In this document: piece after piece, positions 20,901-29,933 of the stretch
Layout of the letters: every line of letters begins with the position of its first letter
Position numbering within the stretch: the stretch's first letter is position 1
Origin: Hydrogenophaga aromaticivorans
Lineage (GTDB): Bacteria; Pseudomonadota; Gammaproteobacteria; Burkholderiales; Burkholderiaceae_C
Reading direction: 5' to 3'
Assembly (NCBI RefSeq): GCF_013387465.1
Contig: NZ_VYGV01000006.1
Location: 839,638 to 903,637 of the forward strand
DNA: 64,000 nt
Program-made: the position numbers and the translations under genes
Notes under the pieces: generated by a model
Databases searched by the model: none
What the model was told of the DNA's origin: nothing
Seen by the model: only the letters and a program-made list of their open reading frames with translations

Positions 20901-21415
20901 GCTCGCTGAAAGCCGGTCGCGAACCCGACCTGCTCTCGCCGCTGTCGGTCACCACCGACATCAACCTGCACGCCCCGGCCCTGCTGCCCAGCGACTACTG
21001 CGGCGACGTGCACCTGCGGCTATCGTTCTACAAGAAGCTGGCCACCGCCAAGACCACCGACCAGGTGGATGGTCTGCTCGAAGAGATCGTGGACCGCTTC
21101 GGCAAGTTGCCCGCCCAGGCGCAGACGCTCATCGACGTGCACCGCCTGCGCTGCATCAGCACGCCCTACGGCGTGGTGAAGGTGGACGCGGCGCCGGGCG
21201 TGACCAACATCACCTTCAAGGCCAACCCGCCCATCGAGCCCATGCGCATCATCGAGCTGATCCAGAAGAACCGGCACATCAAGCTGGCAGGCAACGAGAA
21301 GCTGCGCATCGAGCGCACCCTGCCCGAGGTGAAAGACCGGGTGCAGCTGGTGCGCGACGTGCTCAAGGCGCTGGGCCAGCCGATCAGTGTCGCGCCCACC
21401 GCCGGCGCGGTTTGA
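17924..21415 (+). CDS. mfd: Transcription-repair coupling factor Mfd
   Basis: Removes RNA polymerase stalled at lesions and recruits UvrA. From ATG at 17924 (MDLPKLTPGKRFTL) it has 1163 aa; an upstream GTG at 17858 would add 22 residues. Visible are the UvrB-homology region, the CarD-like RNAP-interaction domain (GDPVVHNAHGIGRYRGL), Walker A GDVGFGKTE near residue 637, DEEH box in LLIIDEEHRFGVRHKE near 737, motif QLRGRVGRS and the C-terminal TRCF domain. The length matches the family. Confidence 0.95.
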   Translation: MDLPKLTPGKRFTLPRPSGAADALLLAQLAAREKAAGRLTAIVTADATDAQRLIDEMAFFAPGLRCALFPDWETLPYDTFSPHQDLISERLATLWRIQQHDKDTGADVVLVPATTALYRLAPPSFLAGYTFQFKVKQKLDEAKLKGQLTLAGYQHVTQVVSPGEYAVRGGLIDLFPMGSQVPYRVDLFDDEIDSIRTFDPDSQRSLYPVPEVRLLPGREFPMDDAARAKFRSRWRELLDGDPTKSRVYKDMGNGVATAGIEYYLPLFFEQTATVFDYLGEAATVVLHGDLEPAFQRFWQDTQDRYRLVKGDPERPALPPESLFLSAEQFYTGANAHAQLAIRPAVEDVADNAFAQKLGDLSVVRGAEDPLSRLQNHIRNTPHRVLLLAESDGRRESLLDFLRASGLNPSAFDSLAEFQASDEKTGIATSVLTVGFSSLEDGIDFVTETELFAAGPTTRRRKKQEQVSDVDALIKDLSELNVGDPVVHNAHGIGRYRGLVHMDMGEKNPDGTPALMEFLHLEYADKAVLYVPVSQLQLIGRYTGVSADEAPLHRLGSGQWEKAKRKAAEQVRDAAAELLNIYARRAARQGHAFRFSAQDYEIFANDFGFDETADQRGAIHAVIQDMISPRPMDRLVCGDVGFGKTEVALRAAFVAVTGGRQVAFLAPTTLLAEQHYQTLVDRFGKWPVKIAEMSRFRSQKEITAAQKGIADGSVDIVVGTHKLLSEKTQFKDLGLLIIDEEHRFGVRHKEQMKALRAEVDVLTLTATPIPRTLGMALEGLRDLSVIATAPQRRLAIKTFVRSESNGVIREAVLRELKRGGQVYFLHNEVETIENRKQKLEEILPEARIAIAHGQMPERDLERVMRDFVAQRYNLLLCSTIIETGIDVPTANTIVMSRADKFGLAQLHQLRGRVGRSHHQAYAYLMVPDIEGLTKQAAQRLDAIQQMEELGSGFYLAMHDLEIRGAGEVLGENQSGNMLEVGFQLYNEMLNEAVRSLKAGREPDLLSPLSVTTDINLHAPALLPSDYCGDVHLRLSFYKKLATAKTTDQVDGLLEEIVDRFGKLPAQAQTLIDVHRLRCISTPYGVVKVDAAPGVTNITFKANPPIEPMRIIELIQKNRHIKLAGNEKLRIERTLPEVKDRVQLVRDVLKALGQPISVAPTAGAV

Positions 21416-21555
21416 CCCAGATCAAGAGAACGTCCTTCCGAGGTGCGCCGGGGTGCCCAGAGGGGACCCGTTCACACGGCGTTCATGCGCCAGAAATCAA
21501 ACTTCAAACGCACGCCGCACCATCGCGGCTTGATCATTTGAAGGAGAAAACGACC

Positions 21556-22065
21556 ATGAACCTTGCCAAACAACGCCCCTGGATCACACCACTGGTGATG
21601 GGCAGCTTCGCCCTGTCCGCCGCGACGGGCGTCCTGATGTTTTTCCACCTCGACACCGGTCTGAACAAGGCGGCACACGAGTGGCTGGGCTGGCTGATGC
21701 TGGGCGCTGTGGTGCTGCACGCGCTGCTCAACCTGCCCGCCGTGAAACGGCATCTGCAGAACCGCACCGGGCGCTGGGTGGTGATCGGTTCGTTGGTGGT
21801 GCTGGGGCTGAGCTTCATCCCGGTCGGCGGCAGCGGTGGTGGCAGCGAGCCCGGCTTCGCCCCCCCGGTGCGCGCCCTGGCCAAGGCCCCGATCACCGTG
21901 CTCGCCCAGGTAGCGGGCACCAGCACCGACGACGTGAAGGCCAGGCTGCAGGCCGCTGGCTTCACCGTCACCAGCGACCAGCAATCGGTGGCAGACCTGG
22001 TGGGCGGCGACCTGAAGGTGCAGATTCGCGCGATGAGCCAGGTGCTGTCACCACCCAAGTCCTGA
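21556..22065 (+). CDS. DUF4405-like membrane protein
   Basis: A 169-aa protein from ATG at 21556 with AAGGAG about 9 nt upstream. It has three predicted transmembrane helices (VMGSFALSAATGVLMFFHL, WLGWLMLGAVVLHALLNL, WVVIGSLVVLGLSFIPVGG) with histidines that could bind haem, as in cytochrome b-like DUF4405 proteins. The C-terminal soluble part (ITVLAQVAGTSTDDVKARL) looks like a helical domain found in such proteins. Function is unknown. It stands alone between mfd and serB. Confidence 0.65.
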   Translation: MNLAKQRPWITPLVMGSFALSAATGVLMFFHLDTGLNKAAHEWLGWLMLGAVVLHALLNLPAVKRHLQNRTGRWVVIGSLVVLGLSFIPVGGSGGGSEPGFAPPVRALAKAPITVLAQVAGTSTDDVKARLQAAGFTVTSDQQSVADLVGGDLKVQIRAMSQVLSPPKS

Positions 22066-22102
22066 GCGGAACAGTCATCCCGGCTCCCGCGATAATTCCG
22101 GG

Positions 22103-22828
22103 ATGACTTCCACCACCGAATTCGCCCCCGGCCTCACCGTCCAGGGCTTCACGCCGCCGCTGAACCTCAAAGACTTCAAGCTCATCGCGTTCGACATGGA
22201 CTCCACGCTCATCAACATCGAGTGCGTGGACGAAATCGCCGACGCCGCCGGCCGCAAGGCCGAAGTGGCCGCCATCACCGAAGCCGCCATGCGCGGCGAG
22301 ATCACCGACTACAAGGAAAGCCTGCGCCAGCGCGTCGCGCTGCTGCGCGGCGTGACCGTGGCGCACATGGAACAGGTGCTGGCCGAACGCCTGCAGCTCA
22401 ACCCGGGCGCCGAAGCGCTGGTGAAGGCCTGCAAGGCCGCGGGTCTGAAGGTGCTGCTGGTCTCGGGCGGCTTCACCTATTTCACCGACCGCGTGCGCGA
22501 CCGGCTCGGCATCGATTTCACGCGATCCAACGTGCTGGAAATCGAGAGCGGCCCCAACTGCGGGCAGCTCACAGGCCGCATGGTGGACCAGTCCTGGGGC
22601 GACATCTGTGACGGCGCGGAGAAGCGCCGCACGCTGCTGGAAGTGGCTTCCCTGTTGGGCATCGAACCCAGCCAGTGCATCGCCATGGGCGATGGCGCCA
22701 ACGACCTGCCCATGATGGGCGTGGCAGGCCTGTCGGTGGCCTACCACGCCAAGCCCAAGGTGCGCGAGCAGGCCATGGTGGCCATCAACGAAGGCGGGCT
22801 CGACCGCCTGCTCGAAGTGCTGCGTTGA
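22103..22828 (+). CDS. serB: Phosphoserine phosphatase SerB
   Basis: Last step of serine synthesis. The 241-aa HAD-family protein has the nucleophile motif AFDMDSTLINIECVDE, motif II VSGGFTYFTD and motif III IAMGDGANDLPMM. It lacks the N-terminal ACT domain of the longer E. coli protein, as usual for short betaproteobacterial forms. It is followed after 7 bp by a thioredoxin-fold gene, suggesting co-transcription. Confidence 0.93.
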   Translation: MTSTTEFAPGLTVQGFTPPLNLKDFKLIAFDMDSTLINIECVDEIADAAGRKAEVAAITEAAMRGEITDYKESLRQRVALLRGVTVAHMEQVLAERLQLNPGAEALVKACKAAGLKVLLVSGGFTYFTDRVRDRLGIDFTRSNVLEIESGPNCGQLTGRMVDQSWGDICDGAEKRRTLLEVASLLGIEPSQCIAMGDGANDLPMMGVAGLSVAYHAKPKVREQAMVAINEGGLDRLLEVLR

Positions 22829-22835
22829 GCCGCTC

Positions 22836-23396
22836 ATGAACGCCGCTCACGGCTGGTGGATTCGCCTGCGCCAGAACCTGCGCACCCGCTGGAAAAACCA
22901 CCTTGGTACGCTGGCGATGGTGCTGGCCGTGGTGTTCGGCGTGCAGGCCTGGCAGACGCGCAACGTGCCCTCGGGCCCTGCGCCCGAACTGGCCTTCACC
23001 CTGATCGGGCCCGACGGCAGCCGCGTCGACACCACCCTGGCCGACTGGCGCGCCCAACACCCGGGCCAGCCGGTGGTCCTGCACATCTGGGCCGAATGGT
23101 GCCCGATCTGCCGCACCGAGGAACACAGCGTCACGCGCCTGGCGCGCGACTGGCCGGTGCTGACCGTGGCCATGCAGTCCGGTCCGGCCGATGCCGTGGC
23201 ACGCGTGCTGGCGAAACGGGAACTGCCCTGGGCCACCGCCATCGACCCGCGCGGCGCGCTGGCGCAAACGCTGGGTTTTCGGGCCGTGCCCGCGTTCGTG
23301 GTGGTGGATGCCGATGGCCGTCTGCGCAGCGCGAGCGTGGGCTACACCAGCGAGATCGGCATGCGCCTGCGGCTGTGGTGGGCGAAGCTCGTTTAG
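22836..23396 (+). CDS. Membrane-anchored thioredoxin-fold protein (protein disulfide oxidoreductase)
   Basis: A 186-aa protein with one N-terminal transmembrane anchor (LGTLAMVLAVVFGVQAW) and a periplasmic thioredoxin-like domain. The redox motif is WAEWCPICRTEE, and the cis-proline loop lies in FRAVPAFVVVD. This fits TlpA/ScsD-type disulfide oxidoreductases. The partner is unknown. It is convergent with the yciH-like gene. Confidence 0.8.
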   Translation: MNAAHGWWIRLRQNLRTRWKNHLGTLAMVLAVVFGVQAWQTRNVPSGPAPELAFTLIGPDGSRVDTTLADWRAQHPGQPVVLHIWAEWCPICRTEEHSVTRLARDWPVLTVAMQSGPADAVARVLAKRELPWATAIDPRGALAQTLGFRAVPAFVVVDADGRLRSASVGYTSEIGMRLRLWWAKLV

Positions 23397-23408
23397 ATAG
23401 GCGCCCCT

Positions 23409-23771
23409 TCAGCCTCCCGCGCGCTTGACTTTGTAACTCGCCGCCTGCAGCGCGGTCATCACTTTGTCCACATGATCGCCCTGGATCTCGATCACGCCAT
23501 CCTTCACCGTCCCGCCCGTACCGCAAGCCGCCTTGAGCTGTTTGCCCAGCGCCGTGAGGCCCGCGGCATCGAGTGCCAGCCCCTTGACCAGCGTCACCGC
23601 CTTGCCGCCCCGGCCCTTGGTTTCGCGCGACACGCGCACGGTGCCATCGCCCACAGGCACCACCGCCTGCTTGCAGATGCACTGCGCCACCGGTTGCCGG
23701 CAAGCGGGACACATGCGACCCGCTTCGGTGGAATACACCAGGCCGCCCAAAGAAGACAACTTGCTTTTCAT
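23409..23771 (-). CDS. yciH: SUI1 family translation initiation factor-like protein YciH
   Basis: A 120-aa protein from ATG at 23771 (MKSKLSSLGGLVYST). It has an N-terminal cysteine cluster (MCPACRQPVAQCICK) and the SUI1/eIF1 fold with TKGRGGKAVTLVKGL and KLKAACGTGGTVKDG-like text (here QLKAACGTGGTVKDG). Bacterial YciH is thought to monitor initiation fidelity. A longer frame to 23837 overlaps the divergent helicase start and is less likely. Confidence 0.87.
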   Translation of the reverse strand: MKSKLSSLGGLVYSTEAGRMCPACRQPVAQCICKQAVVPVGDGTVRVSRETKGRGGKAVTLVKGLALDAAGLTALGKQLKAACGTGGTVKDGVIEIQGDHVDKVMTALQAASYKVKRAGG

Positions 23772-23830
23772 GGGCTCGCATCGTAACGCGGGGCTGCCCC
23801 GCGGGGGCCGACCGTTAAACTCGACCCCCC

Positions 23831-25078
<1,248 letters not shown>

Positions 25079-25126
25079 CGGCGCAGCCATCGGCCACCCG
25101 CTCGCCGGGTGACCCACTGCGAAACA

Positions 25127-25474
25127 TCAGGCGTCGGAATCGGAAGGCGCCGGCGAAGCCCCGGCATCGCCGATCACTTCCTGACCAGCCGGTCGTGGCT
25201 GGCGCACACCGGGCTTCGCCAGCAGCTCCACATAACACTGCTCGCCACCCGCCTTGGCCAACACATCGAGCAGGCCGATCAGCTCGGCCGGGTTGGCCGT
25301 TTGCGCACTGTCCTTGTCCGCTCCGAAGCGGCAGTCGAAATCCCAGAACGTCGCGCCTTCTGGCAAATCGCGGCGGCGTTCGCGCTTCATGTATTTGCGG
25401 ATGTCGTGCTTGACGGCATCGAGCACGCGGTCGGGATTTTTGCCCTCGGGCCGCAGGGGATAGGTTTTTCTCAT
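25127..25474 (-). CDS. DUF6172 family protein
   Basis: A 115-aa small protein of unknown function. The conserved-looking N-terminal half (MRKTYPLRPEGKNPDRVLDA, then KHDIRKYMKRERRRDLPEG and WDFDCRFG) matches my recollection of the DUF6172 family. The C-terminus is low-complexity and probably variable. It follows another small gene on the minus strand with a gap of about 50 bp, and is convergent with the helicase gene. Confidence 0.65.
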   Translation of the reverse strand: MRKTYPLRPEGKNPDRVLDAVKHDIRKYMKRERRRDLPEGATFWDFDCRFGADKDSAQTANPAELIGLLDVLAKAGGEQCYVELLAKPGVRQPRPAGQEVIGDAGASPAPSDSDA

Positions 25475-25528
25475 GGGGAGTCCTTCAAAGGGAGTGAGCG
25501 CCCAGGGAGGACGTGAACGGGGTAGCGA

Positions 25529-25837
25529 TTATGCGGGCAAGTCGATCTGGTAGCTGCCTTCGTCCAGGTGCCGGTGCGGGCCGAACACCGCTTCGATGGC
25601 CGCGGTTTCGGCCAGCTGCCAGTGTTCGAGCACCGTGCGCTCCTCCACCGTGAGCGCCTCGGGGTCTGGCGTGTCGCCGTAACGGGCCACGATGGCCTGG
25701 TAGGCCAAATACACCGGCGCCACCAGCGCGGCATCGCCCAGAGCGGACTCCAGCGCTTTGCGGAACAGCCGCTCGGCCGCCTGGCGCTGGGCGGGCGTGG
25801 TGTCGTCGGAGACGTAGAGCTGGAGCGTGTAGGTCAT
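25529..25837 (-). CDS. Hypothetical protein
   Basis: One hundred and two residues from ATG at 25837 (MTYTLQLYVSDDTTPAQRQA). Starts at 25864 or 25915 are possible, but neither has a convincing Shine-Dalgarno. The protein is soluble, mixed alpha/beta and acidic, with no recognised motif. It may be co-transcribed with the DUF6172 gene downstream. Confidence 0.55.
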   Translation of the reverse strand: MTYTLQLYVSDDTTPAQRQAAERLFRKALESALGDAALVAPVYLAYQAIVARYGDTPDPEALTVEERTVLEHWQLAETAAIEAVFGPHRHLDEGSYQIDLPA

Positions 25838-25929
25838 GAAGGCATCGGGCACAAAGGGGTGCATCGGGGCGCGTTGCACAATGCTTTGATTATCGATCCC
25901 GCCTGCAGCTGCCACCCGCCACCGACGCC

Positions 25930-26526
25930 ATGCAAACCACCCGCCCCACGCCCGACAAGGAAGCCATCGCCCTGCTGCCCGAATTTGACCGCCTGGGTCT
26001 GGACCGCATCACGCTGGTGGACAACGTGGTGCAAGCCCGCGAAGCCGCGGCTGCGTTGTACGACCAAGTAGCCTGGGGCTTCGACACCGAGAGCAAACCC
26101 ACGTTCTTCAAGGACCAGGTGTCCGACGGGCCGCACATCGTGCAGCTCGCCACGCTGCAGCACGCCTGGGTGTTCCAGCTGCACGACCCGGCCTGCCGCG
26201 AGCTGGTGGCGGGCCTGCTCGCCGACGCCGCGTTCACAAAAGCCGGTTTTGGCCTCGGCGACGACACCAAGCGCATCGTGAGCAAACTGCTGGTGGAACC
26301 GGCCGGCGTGCTGGAGCTCAACCACGTCTTTCGCCAGCAGGGTTACCGCAAGGACATGGGCGTGAAGGGCGCGGTGGCGGTGCTGTTCAACCAGCGCTTC
26401 ATCAAGTCAAAAAAGGCCGCCACCTCCAACTGGGCGAATCCACGGTTGAGCGAGGCGCAGCTGGTTTACGCGGCGAACGATGCGTATGCGGCGGCGCGGG
26501 TGCACGCGGCGCTGCGCCTCTCTTGA
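25930..26526 (+). CDS. 3'-5' exonuclease domain protein (DEDDy, RNase D-like)
   Basis: A 198-aa single-domain 3'-5' exonuclease. The acidic catalytic residues are visible: Asp/Glu in WGFDTESKPTF, Asp in FGLGDDTKR, and the DEDDy tyrosine and last Asp in LVYAANDAYAA. The domain is RNase D-like but lacks HRDC domains. The substrate may be RNA or DNA. It is divergent from the small hypothetical gene and convergent with the permease gene. Confidence 0.82.
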   Translation: MQTTRPTPDKEAIALLPEFDRLGLDRITLVDNVVQAREAAAALYDQVAWGFDTESKPTFFKDQVSDGPHIVQLATLQHAWVFQLHDPACRELVAGLLADAAFTKAGFGLGDDTKRIVSKLLVEPAGVLELNHVFRQQGYRKDMGVKGAVAVLFNQRFIKSKKAATSNWANPRLSEAQLVYAANDAYAAARVHAALRLS

Positions 26527-26530
26527 GGCA

Positions 26531-28267
26531 TCACCCGACCGTCAGCGGGAAGAAGATGGGCGTGAGCGTGAGCACCACCACCGAATAGGTCAGACTCACC
26601 GGCAGGCCGGCGCGGAAGAAGTCGGTCACACGGTAGTGACCCGGCGACATGACCATCAGGTGGGTCTGGTAACCAAAGGGAATGAGGAAGCCGGCGCTGG
26701 CGCCATAGGCGACGATCAGCACGAAGGCCGTGGGATCGACGCCGAAAGCGCGCGCGGTGGCCAACCCGATCGGAAACGCCAGCGCGGCGGCTGCGTTGTT
26801 CGTCACCAGCTCGGTCAGCAGCAGCGTCAACAGATACACGCCGACCAGCCCGCCGTACACCCCCGTGCCGTCAAAGAGCTGGCGCATCCAGCCGGCCAGC
26901 AACTGCGCCGCACCGGACGACTCGATGCCCTTGGCCAGTGCCAGCGCCGAGCCGATCACCATGAGCAGCTCGAACGGGAAGCGGCGCCGCACCTCGCCCA
27001 GCGTGAGCAACCGCGTGGCCAGGAACACCACCATCAGCAGCATCAGGCTGGTGAGCAGGTCCACCCGCTCCGTGACCGACGCGGCGATGGCCAGCGCAAA
27101 ACCGCCCAGCGCCAGCGCACTCTGCCCACCGCTGAGCTGGGGGCGCACCAGGGTGTCGCCCAGCACGTGGAAATTGCGGTCCAGGTTGTGGTGCTGCGCA
27201 AAATCGGCGCCCACCGCCAGCAGCAGCGCGTCGCCCACCTTCAGGGGGATGCGCCCCAGCTGTCCGGTCAGGCGCTTGTCGCCCCGGCGGATGCCCATCA
27301 CGCCCGCGTCGAACATGGTGCGGAAGTCCACCTCGCGCAAGGTCTTGTTGGCCAGTTCCGAAGTGCTGGCGATGATCACCTCCACCTGGTTGGAGCCCAG
27401 CAGGGCATCCGAGCGCGTGCCAAACACCTCCAGGCCGCGGACGTGGTGCAAGGTCTGGAATTTGTTCACATCACCGGTGAACAGCAGGACATCGCCCGCC
27501 TGAAGGATTTCTTCCGGCCCCACCGGGCTGATGAGGTGGCCCTGGCGCTCGATCTCCAGCAGGAACAGCCCGTCCAGGTGGCGCAGGCCATTGACCTCGA
27601 TGGACCGGCCCACCAGCGGGGCGCCGGGCGCAACACGGGCCTCCAGGAAATACGGCTGCTGGTTGTCGGCCTCGCCGGGGAGGTGTCGCGGCAGCCAGCG
27701 GGCGGTGACCAGCATGACACCCATGCAGGCCAGCGCCACCGGCACACCCACCCAGCTGAGCTGGAACATGCCGATCGGAGGCAGGTGGTTGTCGATGGCG
27801 AAGGCATTGACGACCAGGTTGGTGGACGTTCCCACCAGGGTGGTCACGCCCCCCAGAATGGCCGAGTAAGAGAGCGGTATGAGCAGCCGTGAGGGAGCAA
27901 TGAGCTTCTGCCGCGAAATGCTGCCCATCAGGATGCCGACCACCGCGGTGTTGTTCAGAAAGGCCGACAGCGCCGTGGTGGCGGTCATGAGCTTGAAACT
28001 GGCCCACGACTCGGGCCCGCTGAGCACACGGTGCGTCACGCGTTCGATGAGCACCGATCGCTCCAGCACCAGAGACACCACCAACAGCAGGATCACCGTG
28101 ATCAGGGCCGGGTTGGTGTAGCTCGCCAGAAGAGATTTCTGGTCGATCAGCCCGGCGAGGTGGTAGGCCAGCGCCCAGAGGGAGAACAGCACCGAGGCCG
28201 GCCAGCGCCCATGGATGAGCAGCCCCAGCAGCAGGGCGATGGAGGCCAGCGTCAGATACGCCGTCAT
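26531..28267 (-). CDS. SLC13/DASS family permease with TrkA-C domains
   Basis: From ATG at 28267 (MTAYLTLASIALLLGLLIHG) this has 578 aa, about 10-12 transmembrane helices, and two central soluble TrkA-C/RCK-like domains (ARVAPGAPLVGRSIEVNGL; EVIIASTSELANKTLREVDF). The helical hairpin text FLNNTAVVGILM and LVTNNAAAALAFPIGLA are DASS-type ion/substrate sites. Such proteins carry sulfate or dicarboxylates. Its place 10 bp after cysQ and near cysDN suggests sulfate, which is inference. Confidence 0.82.
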   Translation of the reverse strand: MTAYLTLASIALLLGLLIHGRWPASVLFSLWALAYHLAGLIDQKSLLASYTNPALITVILLLVVSLVLERSVLIERVTHRVLSGPESWASFKLMTATTALSAFLNNTAVVGILMGSISRQKLIAPSRLLIPLSYSAILGGVTTLVGTSTNLVVNAFAIDNHLPPIGMFQLSWVGVPVALACMGVMLVTARWLPRHLPGEADNQQPYFLEARVAPGAPLVGRSIEVNGLRHLDGLFLLEIERQGHLISPVGPEEILQAGDVLLFTGDVNKFQTLHHVRGLEVFGTRSDALLGSNQVEVIIASTSELANKTLREVDFRTMFDAGVMGIRRGDKRLTGQLGRIPLKVGDALLLAVGADFAQHHNLDRNFHVLGDTLVRPQLSGGQSALALGGFALAIAASVTERVDLLTSLMLLMVVFLATRLLTLGEVRRRFPFELLMVIGSALALAKGIESSGAAQLLAGWMRQLFDGTGVYGGLVGVYLLTLLLTELVTNNAAAALAFPIGLATARAFGVDPTAFVLIVAYGASAGFLIPFGYQTHLMVMSPGHYRVTDFFRAGLPVSLTYSVVVLTLTPIFFPLTVG

Positions 28268-28277
28268 CTGCGGCTGC

Positions 28278-29048
28278 TCAGCGCAGCCCCCAGGCGGCAA
28301 AGTGGGGGTTGTCCAGGCCCGGTTTGCCGTAGCGCAGCGGCTGACCATCCAGCCGCTCGACCGTGCCACCAGCACCGCTGAGCACCGCGTGGCCGGCTGC
28401 GATGTCCCACTCCATGGTGCGGCCCAGACGGGGGTACACATCGGCCTGCCCGCTGGCCACGAGGCACAGTTTGAGGGAGGAGCCGGCGCTCACGTTGCGT
28501 GCGACCTTGCGCCCGGCCAGAAACGCGTCCAGTGCGGCCGCGTCGCCGTGCGAGCGGCTGGCCACCACCGACAGGCCTTCGGGCGGCACGGCGCGGCAGG
28601 CGATCGGTGTGCGCTGCCCGCCCTGCTCCAACCACGCGCCCAGACCCACGCCACCAGCGTACAGCGCGTCCAGGGCTGGCGCGAGCACCACGCCGAGCAC
28701 AGGCTGTCCGTGCTCGATCAACGCGATGTTCACCGTGAACTCGCCGTTGCGGCTGATGAATTCCTTGGTGCCATCCAGTGGATCCACCAGCCAGAATCGT
28801 TCACCGATGGCGGGCTGTGCGCCACCCGACACCGCCTCTTCGCCCACCACCGGAATCCCGGGTGTGAGTCGCATCAGCGCTTCGGTGATCAGGTCTTCCG
28901 CCTGCTGGTCGGCCGCTGTCACCGGCGAGGCGTCGTCTTTGCTGAGCACGTCGAAGTCGGTGGCGTACACCGCCATCACCCGCTCGCCGGCGGCGCGCAC
29001 GATGGGCACGAGTTGCTGCAGCAGGTCGGTGTGGTTCGGTGCGCTCAT
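28278..29048 (-). CDS. cysQ: 3'(2'),5'-bisphosphate nucleotidase CysQ
   Basis: Removes the 3'-phosphate of PAP, a by-product of sulfate assimilation. The 256-aa inositol-monophosphatase-fold protein has metal-site motifs VVGEEAVS and WLVDPLDGTKEFI, and the third site WDIAAGHAVLSGAGG. It is divergent from the cysD-cysNC operon, with a palindrome in the shared promoter region. The permease gene follows it by 10 bp. Confidence 0.93.
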   Translation of the reverse strand: MSAPNHTDLLQQLVPIVRAAGERVMAVYATDFDVLSKDDASPVTAADQQAEDLITEALMRLTPGIPVVGEEAVSGGAQPAIGERFWLVDPLDGTKEFISRNGEFTVNIALIEHGQPVLGVVLAPALDALYAGGVGLGAWLEQGGQRTPIACRAVPPEGLSVVASRSHGDAAALDAFLAGRKVARNVSAGSSLKLCLVASGQADVYPRLGRTMEWDIAAGHAVLSGAGGTVERLDGQPLRYGKPGLDNPHFAAWGLR

Positions 29049-29089
29049 GGGCCGTACTCCGTCGGTGAAACCATGCCAACAATTCTATC

Positions 29090-29111
29090 GATTGGTTTAA
29101 TATTGCCAATC
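29090..29111. promoter_or_regulatory. Palindrome in the cysQ / cysD divergent promoter region
   Basis: GATTGG at 29090-29095, 10 nt of A/T-rich spacer, and CCAATC at 29106-29111 form an exact inverted repeat. It is in an AT-rich promoter patch between cysQ and the HTH-CysD frame. It is a possible operator for a sulfur regulator or for the adjacent HTH domain. The binder is unknown. Confidence 0.45.
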
Positions 29112-29141
29112 TAATTAAATGTTTAACACTGGGAGAGCCCT

Positions 29142-29933
29142 TTGAGCGGCAACCAGCTCACGGTCGAGGCCTTGAACAGCCAGCGTCGCCAGGCGGTGCA
29201 ACTGCGCCTCGAAGGCCATACGCTGAGCGCCGTGAAACAGGTCACCCAGCTGAGCGCGCCCACCATCATTTCGGCGGTCAAGGCTTTCAGGGCGGGCGGC
29301 TGGGCCGCTGTCACGGTCAACCCCCGACGCGGGCGACCGGCGGCGCAGACATCGGCCTTCGGCCCCTCTCTGGAACTGGCCCTGCTGCGCCACATGCTCA
29401 GCGGCGACGGCCCGGCCGCCTGGAATGTGAACCAGGTGGTGCTGTGGTTCAAAGAACACGGTTTGGTGGTAGGTCGGACCGGCATCCTTCAGTGGTGCCG
29501 CCGCATCGGCCTCTACCTGCCCGATCAAACCCTGCCGCCAGGCCTGCTCGGTCACAAGTGTTATCGGCTGCGCAGCTTCACGTTGCGGCTCGACCCCGGC
29601 CACTACCAGGCCTTGGGCTGCAGACCCGTCAGCCGGGTTGCGATCGACAGCCGGGGCGCCATCCACTGGCGCCTGCACGCGAGCGACGCCCTGCAGGCCA
29701 GCGACCATCTGGCGCTGTGGCGTCCGCTGGTCGATGCCAGCCACAAACCCACCACCTTGCTGCTGGCGGGCGCCAGCACTCTGCAGCGCCTGCCGGAGAT
29801 CGCCGCCTGGCTGCAGCAGCGCAGCGGGTCGGTGGCCCTCCAGGAACCCGAGGGGACCGACGCCACGGACACCCCCGCCCGCCCGACCACTCGCCACCCC
29901 CTTCTGTCACCCCAGTCATCCGAAAGCCCACCC
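29142..29933 (+). other. Degenerate IS630-transposase-like HTH/DDE-derived segment joined to cysD
   Basis: The 264 residues before CysD look like an IS630-family N-terminus: a helix-turn-helix ([20 protein letters not shown]), a linker rich in PRRGRP, a winged-helix part ([20 protein letters not shown]), and a DDE-fold-like strand pattern ([34 protein letters not shown]). Where IS630 enzymes carry a catalytic Asp before Asn (DNAS-like), this has AGAS, so catalysis is probably lost. The similarity is from memory of the family and needs a profile search. Confidence 0.55.

Noticed and set aside
19148..21013. 621-codon open frame antisense to mfd
   Set aside because: Mirror of mfd codon usage with no recognisable domain; mfd is intact.
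26480..27892. 470-codon frame antisense to the SLC13 permease gene
   Set aside because: Gln/His/Arg-rich shadow with no family; the permease has real membrane and TrkA-C features.
29119..29145. Eight-codon ATG frame (MFNTGRAL) before the HTH-CysD frame
   Set aside because: Too short and without its own ribosome site; its stop overlaps the TTG start, which could be coupling but may be chance.
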